Positions 28,023 through 37,721 of a DNA stretch of 64,000 bases are shown here, in pieces. How positions within the stretch are numbered: the stretch's first letter is position 1; each line of letters starts with the position of its first letter. The stretch lies in the NCBI RefSeq assembly GCF_000383855.1, contig NZ_KB912877.1, positions 776,516 through 840,515 on the forward strand. Reading direction: 5' to 3'. The notes under the pieces are model-generated. The model did not search any database. It saw only the letters and a program-made list of their open reading frames with translations, and had not been told where the DNA came from. The translations under genes were made by a program, and so were the position numbers. The stretch comes from Methylobacter marinus A45. Its GTDB lineage: Bacteria; Pseudomonadota; Gammaproteobacteria; Methylococcales; Methylomonadaceae.

Positions 28023-28065
28023 GCTGGTGTTTACTACCAATCTAGACCTGACCCCGCTGGTGTTT
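28000..28065. repeat. 33-bp tandem duplication at the MITE end
   Basis: ACTACCAATCTAGACCTGAC plus CCCGCTGGTGTTT occurs twice in direct succession (28000-28032 and 28033-28065). It duplicates the terminal inverted repeat of copy A together with adjoining bases. The remaining bases to 28324 are AT-rich and presumably carry the promoter of the STAND gene, with TATAAT near 28293. Confidence 0.85.
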
Positions 28066-28324
28066 AGTTTTTATATCTCACTGAGTTCCTGGTCGATTTT
28101 CAGTAGTTTATAATTGTGCTGACATCAATTTATCAAGGTATATACACGAATTGCCTATATCAAGATAAAATTGTCCAGATATTAGAGCGACATCAACTTA
28201 TCTGCATATTTGCTTTGTAATCAGCATCTAAGGCTCCTTATTATCTTAGTAAAGCTCTGGTGTTTATCTAGGCAGCCATTATTACACTATAACAATATAA
28301 TACATAGTAGAGAAGGAATTAAAA

Positions 28325-31027
28325 GTGGACATAAACTTGGCAAAACGCAAGGCAGCAATGGTTCTTTATAGTATAGAAGAATCGCTTGGGAGGTATATTC
28401 TTGAAAACGAAAGTTCAGTAACGTGCCAAGCTTCAGGATTTGAAGATATAAAAATACAGGATGTTATAGAAAAAACATATCTCGACGAAATATTTCAGTT
28501 AGTAATAAGAGCCACAAAAGATACTACTGAAGAAATAGCAATCAAGCGGTTATATCAACTGGCACATGATCTGAACTTGTTCGAAATAAGGAATACAATT
28601 GCTCATCCTAATAGACCTTTTTTAGATGTTTATTGGTATCGTGTTGCAGCTATTGCTGCTGATCCTGTTTTTGAAACTTTGGGCATTAGAGAAATCAGGG
28701 CTGTTTTATATTCAGCGGAAAAAGGAATTATTGAAGAGCCACCAGAAGGTTGGGATAAAAAATATAGCTGGGCTATTCCAAACAATCTGCCCGTTAAATT
28801 CGAATCCGACATAACAGGACTAATTGGGAGACAGAAAGAACTAACAGAGTTAAAAGAAAAAATAGCTAGCCCACGGATTAATACTGCAGCAGTTATTGCT
28901 CCTGGAGGATATGGAAAAACGGCACTTGTACTTGATTTACTGAAGGAAATAGTCTCAACCCCAGATTCTACAAAGTGGGCCGATGCAGTCTGTTACATAA
29001 CACTTAAAACAGAAACATGGGAAAATGACGGGTTTGTAAAGCTTGATGCGGCCTCTGAAATAAAAGCCGTAGAACAACTAATCGCAGATCATTTAGGTAT
29101 TATTTTTGACGAATATATTGATGATATTGATCAGGCAATACAAGAATTCTCTGATAAAAGAATTGTTCTCTGTATTGACAATTTAGAAACTATTCTTCGA
29201 GATAATGACTTATTATTTTACAGTTTTGTTGAAAAGTTACCAAGAGATTGGAAAGTTATTGTAACAAGTCGAGTTATTATAACTAATGCTTACATATACT
29301 CACTATCAGAATTAAAAGAGAAGTCAGCCATCCATTTGGCGCGCTTGTATAATCGCAATAAAGGAGGCGATGAGCTTCCACAGGAAAAATACGTCAAAAT
29401 ATCAAAGGACTGTTATTTTAATCCTTTGGCAATCAAGATGACTCTTGATATGTATATTTCCGGAAAAGAGATACCTGATTCAATCACTGCAGCTAAAAGT
29501 AACATTGCTTACTTTTCGTTTAGTAATCTCATTGAATCACTTTCTAAAGAAGCTCTTCAAGTTTTGGAGTTAATATTCATAGAATCGGAAAGCAGCCGTA
29601 AACTTATCTGTGAAATTTTAGAGTTAACGGCTGATGAGGCGGCGTCAGCTATTAATGAATTATCTAGGACTTCTTTAATAAATCGAAGTTCGGAAAATGA
29701 TAAAGAGTCATATGAGATCAATGGTTCAATTAAGGATCTATTGATTATCAATCCTAAATGTTTAGAGATCAGGGCTAATATTCAAGGAAAATTAAATAAA
29801 CAGAAAGCTGTCTCGAAAGAAATTGATATTCAGCAGAAAGCTTACAACATACCTGAATGGCATTTTCAATATATACCTGCAGAAGCCGATGATGGATTAA
29901 AAATTCTAATGAAGGAGTTTGCAAAACTTCGCTTCTCAAAAAATACGAACAAAGAAAAGATATCTTCAGTATATGCAAAATTTAAACAAAGTGAAGAGCA
30001 TTATAATTCCGATTATTTGTTTGTCAGATCATATGCTAAATTGCTTGAATCTATGTTACTGGTTGCGGAAGCTAAAAAATATTATTTAAAAGCGTTAAGT
30101 CTCAACAATGACAAGTTTACGAGATATTTTGTTGCTCGTTTCTTATTTGATCAGGCCGATTATGATGGCTCATTGGAACAATACTTAAAACTTGTTAGCG
30201 AAATAAATTTAACTGAGTACGAACCAAAATATAAACCTTTCTATGATTCAATATATCAAGGTTATTTTCTAAGTCATCTTTTTAAAGGTGAATATGAACC
30301 TGTACTTGAATATACGAAAAAATGGAAAGAAGAAACAGTTTTTAGAAGTTTATTTGGAACTTTTAGGGCTAGTTCCTATAAAAGAAAGATTGAAACATTT
30401 GCACATCATGATGTAGCTTCAATTTTAGATTGTCTGAATAGCGCAACAAAAATCCTTGATGATGTCTATAGAACAGATGGTTACTCACAAGTTTCATGTA
30501 CACAGGGAATTAAAATTATTGAAGAAATAGTTTATTTCCTCAATCGCGAAGTATTTTATCGAAATCGTGAGAGTGAATGTGTAAACCTATTAAATTTTTG
30601 TGATAAACATTTGGTTGATATCGTTGATGCCGCAAGAAATAGAAGCTCAGAAGAGATTAGGCTTATAGCCAACTCACTTGCAGGGATTCCATTGTCTGAA
30701 AACCCCTTCTCGAATAAAAGACATTGGCGCTCACTCACTTCATTCTCTTTTAAAAATGCAATTGAAAAAACAGAAATTCCTAGTCAATATGAACTAGTTG
30801 AGGTTGTAAGAATAGCGAATAACCCGAAGGGGGGGAGAACTAACTTTCTGTTTGCAGAAGATCAAAATGATCAAGAATATTTCGTTCATTTTGACACTAC
30901 AGAAAATTGTGATTGGAATGATTGGCTACAAATACAGGTTGGTACAAAATTGGCGGTCATCGAATCGATTCGTGTTGAAGGTAAATCTGCAAAGACTGTT
31001 CGGAAGTGTTATTTAGTGAATTCATGA
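28325..31027 (+). CDS. HEPN - STAND NTPase - helical repeat - cold-shock-like protein, candidate anti-phage sensor
   Basis: A 900-residue, very AT-rich gene. Residues ~1-130 are helical and hold RNTIAHP (R89, H94), the R-x4-H motif of HEPN ribonucleases. A STAND/NACHT-like NTPase follows: APGGYGKTALV at 192-202 (P-loop K198), Walker B VLCIDNLE at 281-288 and sensor WKVIVTSR near 309-316, then a winged-helix-like part. Residues ~500-800 are helical, TPR-like repeats. The last ~78 residues (YELVEVVRIA, FLFAEDQNDQEYFVHFD) resemble a cold-shock OB fold. The GTG start at 28325 follows GAAGG; ATG at residue 12 is the alternative. The layout, effector plus NTPase plus sensor, fits Avs-like defence proteins. 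The function is inferred. Confidence 0.8.
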   Translation: MDINLAKRKAAMVLYSIEESLGRYILENESSVTCQASGFEDIKIQDVIEKTYLDEIFQLVIRATKDTTEEIAIKRLYQLAHDLNLFEIRNTIAHPNRPFLDVYWYRVAAIAADPVFETLGIREIRAVLYSAEKGIIEEPPEGWDKKYSWAIPNNLPVKFESDITGLIGRQKELTELKEKIASPRINTAAVIAPGGYGKTALVLDLLKEIVSTPDSTKWADAVCYITLKTETWENDGFVKLDAASEIKAVEQLIADHLGIIFDEYIDDIDQAIQEFSDKRIVLCIDNLETILRDNDLLFYSFVEKLPRDWKVIVTSRVIITNAYIYSLSELKEKSAIHLARLYNRNKGGDELPQEKYVKISKDCYFNPLAIKMTLDMYISGKEIPDSITAAKSNIAYFSFSNLIESLSKEALQVLELIFIESESSRKLICEILELTADEAASAINELSRTSLINRSSENDKESYEINGSIKDLLIINPKCLEIRANIQGKLNKQKAVSKEIDIQQKAYNIPEWHFQYIPAEADDGLKILMKEFAKLRFSKNTNKEKISSVYAKFKQSEEHYNSDYLFVRSYAKLLESMLLVAEAKKYYLKALSLNNDKFTRYFVARFLFDQADYDGSLEQYLKLVSEINLTEYEPKYKPFYDSIYQGYFLSHLFKGEYEPVLEYTKKWKEETVFRSLFGTFRASSYKRKIETFAHHDVASILDCLNSATKILDDVYRTDGYSQVSCTQGIKIIEEIVYFLNREVFYRNRESECVNLLNFCDKHLVDIVDAARNRSSEEIRLIANSLAGIPLSENPFSNKRHWRSLTSFSFKNAIEKTEIPSQYELVEVVRIANNPKGGRTNFLFAEDQNDQEYFVHFDTTENCDWNDWLQIQVGTKLAVIESIRVEGKSAKTVRKCYLVNS

Positions 31028-31086
31028 CATCCACATCTGTACACGAAGAATACGGCGATTTGTAAAGAATTCTTATATGAAAAATT

Positions 31087-31560
31087 GTAAGCGCGAATTA
31101 AACCCCATCTAAAAAACCAGGCGAGTTACTGTCAAACTATTCCCGATTGAAATTATCGGGAGTACAAGATGGAAAAAGAACTGCCCCTGTCGGGGTCAAC
31201 GCCGGAACAGGAACTGACCGAAGCGCAGCGCTTCTGGCTCACGCATTACCAGGCCTGCCAAATGGCCAGCCAAAGCCTTGCGGAGTATGCGCGAGAACAC
31301 GGGCTGGCGGTCAAATCGTTCTACTACTGGAAAAGACGATTGCGGCAGCTCAAAGCCATTGAGCCCGAATCACAGCGGCAGTCACCTCAGCCCACGTTTC
31401 ATGCCGTCAGGATCCGGCGGACTCAGGTGGTTGAGGCCGCCTGTCGACTTCACTTCCCCAATGGCATGACCTGTGAGCTGATGGATATCGATGAGCCCGG
31501 ACTGGAACGGCTGCTGGTGACGGTTAGCCGGTTACCGCTATGATGCGCCCCGGGTCACAG
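31087..31560 (+). mobile_element. Truncated IS66-family insertion sequence (left end)
   Basis: It starts with GTAAGCG, typical of IS66 ends, carries the accessory gene tnpA, and breaks off just after the first codons of tnpB (ATG 31540, overlapping the tnpA stop). The transposase gene tnpC and the right end are absent. Short AGAAGGGGTC repeats follow and join it to MITE copy B, suggesting a recombination or deletion point. Confidence 0.75.
31169..31543 (+). CDS. IS66 accessory protein TnpA
   Basis: A 124-residue IS66 TnpA-type protein. SLAEYAREHGLAVKSFYYWK near residues 38-57 is the HTH typical of this family, and LHFPNGMTCELMD lies in the C-terminal part. It is complete in length, but the rest of the element is gone, so it cannot drive transposition alone. 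GC content returns to the genomic level here, in contrast to the preceding gene. Confidence 0.85.
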   Translation: MEKELPLSGSTPEQELTEAQRFWLTHYQACQMASQSLAEYAREHGLAVKSFYYWKRRLRQLKAIEPESQRQSPQPTFHAVRIRRTQVVEAACRLHFPNGMTCELMDIDEPGLERLLVTVSRLPL

Positions 31561-31589
31561 AAGGGGTCACACAGAAGGGGTCCACAGAA

Positions 31590-31806
31590 GGGGTCAGGTC
31601 TAGATTCACAGCTTTTTTTGGAAATGAGAAATAAAAGAGCCGGGTTTATTTTATAATTCAACCCGCTCCTTTTTTTCAAAGCGAAGAGTTTTGAAACGCC
31701 CAGCACGGTAATTCCGCACGCCGGGATTTGTGAGGGGAGGCATCGGGGAACTGGCTGTTCAACCTTGATGATTAGCAAACAATACTACTAATCTAGACCT
31801 GCCCCC
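31590..31806. mobile_element. MITE-like element, copy B
   Basis: It starts GGGGTCAGGTCTAGATT and ends AATCTAGACCTGCCCCC. Between these it matches copy A nearly base for base, including the GAGCCGGG/CCCGCTC hairpin and the TTTTGAAACGCCCAG stretch, with a short insertion near 31738. Same orientation as copy A, 3.77 kb apart. The bases from 31807 to the tRNA show nothing recognisable. Confidence 0.78.
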
Positions 31807-32044
31807 GCCGCTGGTGTTCGCCTTTATGTTTTTTTCCTCGATTTATCATCATGTAGTACACAACACTGGCAGCCTAAGATGATCATTGCCCCACTTTATT
31901 AAGCCAAATCAAATAATACCGGTTTTTTTGTATCAGGTGATCGGCAAGTGTTACTGAGGAAAAAATTGTTAGCCCGAGTGTTATCCCGAAAGCGGTTTTT
32001 TGAATTTTTTGATTTTATCGACTTTCGTAAGTCTTTGATTCAAT

Positions 32045-32121
<77 letters not shown>

Positions 32122-32227
32122 ACGTATTGAAATTTTGAGAGTATCTGAGAAAGGCTTGCGAACGCAGGCCCTATCGATGCGGCAGATTATACTCCATCCG
32201 TCGCATTAAATCTATGTTGGTAATAAT

Positions 32228-32581
32228 CTATTTTAGTAATTCTAAAATATCTTCGAGTTCGCCAATCAACTGGTGAATCAACTGCTTGGTGCGGGTTGAG
32301 TCTTCCTTGGCGTCATCGCTGGACAGGTGAGCCCTGGCTCCACCGATGGTATAGCCTTGTTCATACAAGAGAGAGCGGATCTGACGTATCATTAGCACGT
32401 CATGGCGCTGATAATAGCGGCGGTTGCCGCGCCTCTTGACAGGGCTCAGTTCAGCAAACTCTTGTTCCCAATACCGGAGCACATGGGGTTTCACCCCACA
32501 TAGCTCACTGACTTCACCTATAGTGAAATACCGTTTGGCCGGTATTGGCGGCAGTTCGTTGTTATTACTCGGCTCCAGCAT
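32228..32581 (-). CDS. MerR-family transcriptional regulator
   Basis: A 117-residue MerR-type protein. The N-terminal winged helix-turn-helix (about 17-85) reads [27 protein letters not shown] and [21 protein letters not shown] short C-terminal helix for dimerisation follows, with no metal-binding cysteines in the effector region. It is a standard neighbour of ihfA in gammaproteobacteria, of unknown target. It overlaps the ihfA stop by 17 bases, so it is cotranscribed. Confidence 0.92.
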   Translation of the reverse strand: MLEPSNNNELPPIPAKRYFTIGEVSELCGVKPHVLRYWEQEFAELSPVKRRGNRRYYQRHDVLMIRQIRSLLYEQGYTIGGARAHLSSDDAKEDSTRTKQLIHQLIGELEDILELLK

Positions 32582-32861
32582 ATGCTTCCACTCGGGCTTT
32601 AAGTTTTTGACCTGACCTGAATGTTACCACACGCCGAGCGGTTATGGGAATCTCTTCACCGGTTTTCGGGTTTCTGCCAGGACGGCTATTTTTATCGCGG
32701 AGTTCGAATTTCCCAAAACCGGAAATTTTTACCTGCTCACCGTTTTCCAAAGAACCTTTAATTTCTTCAAAAAACAATTCGACCATCTCCTTTGCTTCAC
32801 GCTTGTTTAAGCCAAGCTCATCAAACAGCCTTTCGGCAAAATCTGCTTTGGTTAATGCCAT
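32565..32861 (-). CDS. ihfA: Integration host factor alpha subunit
   Basis: A 98-residue HU/IHF-fold DNA-bending protein. Family landmarks: [60 protein letters not shown] with the intercalating proline arm, and [20 protein letters not shown]. The position directly after pheT is the classic place for ihfA. It begins 4 bases after the pheT stop codon. Confidence 0.97.
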   Translation of the reverse strand: MALTKADFAERLFDELGLNKREAKEMVELFFEEIKGSLENGEQVKISGFGKFELRDKNSRPGRNPKTGEEIPITARRVVTFRSGQKLKARVEAYAGAE

Positions 32862-32865
32862 TAAA

Positions 32866-35241
32866 TCAATCTCTCAGCTTTGCACTAATTTTCTTCGTTA
32901 CTGTATCTAACACCCTGTTAAATATAGCATCTATTTCAGAATCTGTTAGCGTTTGTGAATAATCCTGTATGGTTAAACTTAAAGCCATACTTTTATGGCC
33001 TTCTTCCACGCCCTTGCCACGGTACACGTCAAAAATCACGATGTCCTGCAGGGTCTGTTCAGCACATCCTTGAATAGCACGGAGGATGTCATCCGCCGAG
33101 ATCTCTTCCTTGACGATCAAGGCTAAATCGCGACGCACCGACGGGTACTTTGACAGCGATTTGAACACAGGAATACGCTTATTTAACAATAAGTTCTGGT
33201 CGAATTCAAATAAAAAAACCTGAGTATCGAAACCCAGCTGTTTTTCCAGCGTGGGGTGGAGCATGCCAAGCCAGCCAATTGTTTCACCTGCCGGCGTCAG
33301 GATTTCAGCCGACTGCCCCGGATGCAACGCCGCTTGCTTTCCCGATGCAAAGCGCACATCGCAGCTCGTTAACGCAAACATGGCTTGTACGTCGCCTTTC
33401 ACATCGAAAAAATCGACTTTGCGGGTCTTCTCGCCCCATTGCTCGGCATAGGCGCTTCCCAATGCCAGCCCTGCCAGCATTTTCTGCTGACGAACTTCTC
33501 CGCCCTGATTAATAAAGCGCAGACCGGTTTCAAACAACCGCACCCGGTTCTGCTGGCGATTGGTGTTGTGCAATGCCGCATTCAATAAACCGCACCATAA
33601 CGTGGTGCGCATGACCGACAATTCCGAGGAAATGGGGTTTTTTAAAGGGATAAACACATCGTCGGGCGCTACTGCCTTCTGGATGTCTTCATCGACAAAA
33701 CTATAGGTGATCGCTTCCTGATAGCCTCTGTCGACCAGCAGATCCTTAACCCGGTCTATGTCCAGCACGGCCTCTGCCGCTTTGCCTAATTCGGAGCGCA
33801 TCAACAAACTGCTGCTCGGCAGGTTGTTATAGCCATAGATACGCGCCAGTTCTTCGATCAGGTCCGCTTCGATGGCGATATCAAACCGGAAGCCCGGCGG
33901 CGTGATTTGCCAGCCATCGGCCTGAGTTTCCACTGACATGCCCAGGCGCTGGAAAATCGCCACGATTTCTTCATCCGCCAGCGCGATGCCCAGTATTTTC
34001 TCGATGCGCTGCCGTCTGAGCAGAACCGCCGGACGTGTAAGTAACGCCGATTCGGCTTTCGCTTCGGTAACTGGACCGACGCTGCCGCCTGCGATTTCAA
34101 TAATCAGTTGCGTGGCGCGTTCGATGGCTCTTTCCTGCAGCATGGGATCGACGCCGCGCTCGAAGCGGTGCGATGAATCGGTATGCAGCCCGAATCGGCG
34201 CGCCTTACCGGCAATGCTTTGCGGGGCAAAAAACGCGCACTCCAGGAATACGTTTTGTGTGTCATCGCCGACGGCCGACTCGCTGCCGCCCATGACGCCG
34301 GCAAGTGCCAGGGCCTGTTGATCATCGGCGATCACTAACGCTTCGGAATCAAGCGTGATCAGCTGCCCGTTCAATAAAGAAAGTTGTTCGCCGGTCTTGC
34401 CCCAGCGTACGTTGATGGCGCCGGTTAGTTTGGCGACATCGAAAGCATGCAATGGCTGACCCAGCTCGATCAGTACATAATTGGTGACGTCAACCAGAGG
34501 CCCCAGGCTCCTCAGGCCGGAACGGCGCAGGCGTTCCTGCATCCACAACGGAGTCTCGGCCTTGGCGTTTACGCCTTTGATCAGGCGCCCCAGATAACGG
34601 GGACAGGCGTCTGCCGCTTCGACGTTGACCGCCAGAACATCCTGATGACTGACCGCCACCGTCTCGATTTGGGTCGGCGACCAGTTCATGCGATTTAACA
34701 CCGCCACTTCCCGGGCAATGCCTTCCACGCTCAGGCAGTCCGCCCTGTTAGGCGTCAGGTCGACTTCGATAATGGAGTCGTTGAGAGACAGGTAGTCGCG
34801 GATATTGGTGCCTACCGGCGCATCGGAGGCCAGTTCCATCAGGCCGCTGGCGTCGGCTGCCAGGCCCAGTTCCTTTTCCGAGCACAGCATGCCGAACGAT
34901 TCCACGCCGCGCAGCTTGGATTTTTTGATTTTAAAATCGCCCGGCAATACGGCGCCGATTAAAGCCGCCGGTATTTTGAGCCCGACGCGCACGTTACTGG
35001 CGCCGCAAACGATTTGCAATGGTTCGGCTTCGCCGACAGCGACTGTACAGACTCTGAGCCGGTCGGCATCCGGATGTTGCTGCATGTCCAGCACTTCACC
35101 GACGACGACGCCGCTGAATACTGCAGCCGCGGGCGTTACGGAATCAACTTCAAGGCCTGCCATAGTCAATTGCTCGACCAGTTCTTCTGTGGTTATGGCC
35201 GGATTGACGTAATCTCTTAACCAGGCTTCACTAATTTGCAT
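32866..35241 (-). CDS. pheT: Phenylalanyl-tRNA synthetase beta subunit
   Basis: A 791-residue beta subunit of the alpha2-beta2 enzyme. The domains follow in order: N-terminal tRNA-binding EMAP-like fold ([19 protein letters not shown]), the B3/B4 editing region, DNA-binding-like B5 and a catalytic-like core. The C-terminal anticodon-binding ferredoxin fold begins around [19 protein letters not shown]. Length is typical of gammaproteobacteria. It starts 26 bases after pheS. Confidence 0.97.
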   Translation of the reverse strand: MQISEAWLRDYVNPAITTEELVEQLTMAGLEVDSVTPAAAVFSGVVVGEVLDMQQHPDADRLRVCTVAVGEAEPLQIVCGASNVRVGLKIPAALIGAVLPGDFKIKKSKLRGVESFGMLCSEKELGLAADASGLMELASDAPVGTNIRDYLSLNDSIIEVDLTPNRADCLSVEGIAREVAVLNRMNWSPTQIETVAVSHQDVLAVNVEAADACPRYLGRLIKGVNAKAETPLWMQERLRRSGLRSLGPLVDVTNYVLIELGQPLHAFDVAKLTGAINVRWGKTGEQLSLLNGQLITLDSEALVIADDQQALALAGVMGGSESAVGDDTQNVFLECAFFAPQSIAGKARRFGLHTDSSHRFERGVDPMLQERAIERATQLIIEIAGGSVGPVTEAKAESALLTRPAVLLRRQRIEKILGIALADEEIVAIFQRLGMSVETQADGWQITPPGFRFDIAIEADLIEELARIYGYNNLPSSSLLMRSELGKAAEAVLDIDRVKDLLVDRGYQEAITYSFVDEDIQKAVAPDDVFIPLKNPISSELSVMRTTLWCGLLNAALHNTNRQQNRVRLFETGLRFINQGGEVRQQKMLAGLALGSAYAEQWGEKTRKVDFFDVKGDVQAMFALTSCDVRFASGKQAALHPGQSAEILTPAGETIGWLGMLHPTLEKQLGFDTQVFLFEFDQNLLLNKRIPVFKSLSKYPSVRRDLALIVKEEISADDILRAIQGCAEQTLQDIVIFDVYRGKGVEEGHKSMALSLTIQDYSQTLTDSEIDAIFNRVLDTVTKKISAKLRD

Positions 35242-35267
35242 GATTCAAGCTTTCCTGTAACTGCAAC

Positions 35268-36290
<1,023 letters not shown>

Positions 36291-36435
36291 TCAGCTCGCT
36301 TATATTAAGTAGATGGGGAGGAGATCCAAAAAGGATTTTTAACCGGGCAAGGATTTAACCCCTCACCCCGCCCCTCCCCGATCGGAGAGGGGGGGAATAA
36401 CCTGACTACTCAGCCGGAGTAGTCATTTCCTTATC

Positions 36436-36798
36436 TCAAAGTGGACTTTGATTCGCCTTGGCGATTTTCGCTATTTCAGCAAAAGCGTCCATATCGCGTA
36501 CCGCGATATCCGCCAAAACCTTACGGTCTATCGCCACATTCGCTTTGTTCAAGCCATTGATCAGGCGGCTGTAAGATGTGCCGCACATTCTGGCTGCCGC
36601 ATTGATACGGACAATCCACAACGCCCGGAACTGACGTTTTTTCTGTTTACGGTCGCGGTAAGCATATTGACCTGCTTTGATGACCGCTTGCTTGGCAACG
36701 CGATAAACGCGACTACGTGCACCGTAGTAACCTTTCGCTTGCTTTAAAATCTTTTTGTGTCTTGCTCTGGCTGTTACGCCGCGTTTTACTCTAGGCAT
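36436..36798 (-). CDS. rplT: 50S ribosomal protein L20
   Basis: A 120-residue L20, beginning [20 protein letters not shown] and including [20 protein letters not shown], which are diagnostic. It is required early in 50S assembly. In gammaproteobacteria it also represses rpmI-rplT translation by binding mRNA. It starts 15 bases after the rpmI stop. Full length. Confidence 0.98.
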   Translation of the reverse strand: MPRVKRGVTARARHKKILKQAKGYYGARSRVYRVAKQAVIKAGQYAYRDRKQKKRQFRALWIVRINAAARMCGTSYSRLINGLNKANVAIDRKVLADIAVRDMDAFAEIAKIAKANQSPL

Positions 36799-36813
36799 TA
36801 TTCCGCTCCTTGA

Positions 36814-37011
36814 TTAACTGTAGGGCATCATGCGTGCGGCCATGCGCACATCTGATGGATGAATAGTTGCCGGCTTGCGTAACTGTCTTTTTCTTTTAGT
36901 GGACTTTTTAGTCAGAATATGACGTTTATGTGACTGGCCACATTTGAAACCGCCGTTGCCTGTGCGTCTGAAACGCTTGGCCGCGCCACGGTTGGTTTTT
37001 ATTTTTGGCAT
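36814..37011 (-). CDS. rpmI: 50S ribosomal protein L35
   Basis: A 65-residue L35: [20 protein letters not shown] and [20 protein letters not shown] are diagnostic. ATG 37011 is the standard start; the frame can be extended to 37122 but the added part is not L35. The ~160-base gap after infC is where the L20 translational operator is found in related species. Confidence 0.97.
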   Translation of the reverse strand: MPKIKTNRGAAKRFRRTGNGGFKCGQSHKRHILTKKSTKRKRQLRKPATIHPSDVRMAARMMPYS

Positions 37012-37174
37012 TTGTTTGCTCCAATAAATATAAATACAAAATCCCTGAGAAAATAACCCAGCAAGGCAAAATGCATGGCCCTGAAGAATTATGCGCATCA
37101 AAAACGATGCCTTCAGCAACACATCCCGTGCTGCCTGATAGCTTTTGAAAGTCTAATGAGAAAAGGCGGCCTTA

Positions 37175-37699
37175 TTACTTCTTTTTCTTCGGCGCCATGA
37201 CCATGACCATCTGACGGCCTTCCATTTTAGGAAATTGCTCAACAGTGGCCAACTCTTCCAAATCTTTCTCTATACGCTTCAGCAAATCCATGCCGATTTC
37301 CCTATGGGCCATTTCGCGCCCGCGGTAACGTACAGTAATTTTTGTCTTATCCCCATCATTCAGGAATTTAGTTAAACTTCTTAACTTAACCTGATAATCC
37401 CCCTCGTCAGTTCCGGGTCTGAATTTGATTTCCTTAACCTGGATCTGTTTTTGTTTTTTCTTGGCAAGCGCCAGTTTTTTATTTTGCTCAAACTGGTATT
37501 TGCCGTAGTTCATTATCTTGCAAACCGGAGGATCCGCGTTTGGCGATATTTCCACTAAATCCAAGTCCGCAGCATAAGCAATCTGTTTAGCCTCGTCCAG
37601 CGAGATGATGCCCAATGCCTCACCATCGGCACCTGTTACCCTCACTCGCCTAGCAGTGATGGCATCGTTCAGGCGCGTTTCATCTTTTTTAGCAGCGAT
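37175..37699 (-). CDS. infC: Translation initiation factor IF-3
   Basis: A 174-residue IF-3. The start is a rare ATC codon at 37699-37697, since the frame there has no ATG/GTG/TTG after an upstream TAA. GGAGGG lies 7 bases before it, and the protein then reads [20 protein letters not shown] as in relatives. The reading frame from the first GTG (37645) would lose 18 conserved residues. Rare start codons let IF-3 limit its own synthesis. The C-terminal [20 protein letters not shown] helix is intact. It starts 22 bases after thrS. Confidence 0.95.
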   Translation of the reverse strand: MAAKKDETRLNDAITARRVRVTGADGEALGIISLDEAKQIAYAADLDLVEISPNADPPVCKIMNYGKYQFEQNKKLALAKKKQKQIQVKEIKFRPGTDEGDYQVKLRSLTKFLNDGDKTKITVRYRGREMAHREIGMDLLKRIEKDLEELATVEQFPKMEGRQMVMVMAPKKKK

Positions 37700-37721
37700 A
37701 TCTTAACCCTCCAAAGTATTG

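Noticed and set aside
36300..36435. A pheM-like attenuator leader before pheS
   Set aside because: Two hairpins are visible (GACTACTC/GAGTAGTC and a GC-rich one), but no Phe-rich short peptide and no T run after them, so attenuation cannot be claimed.
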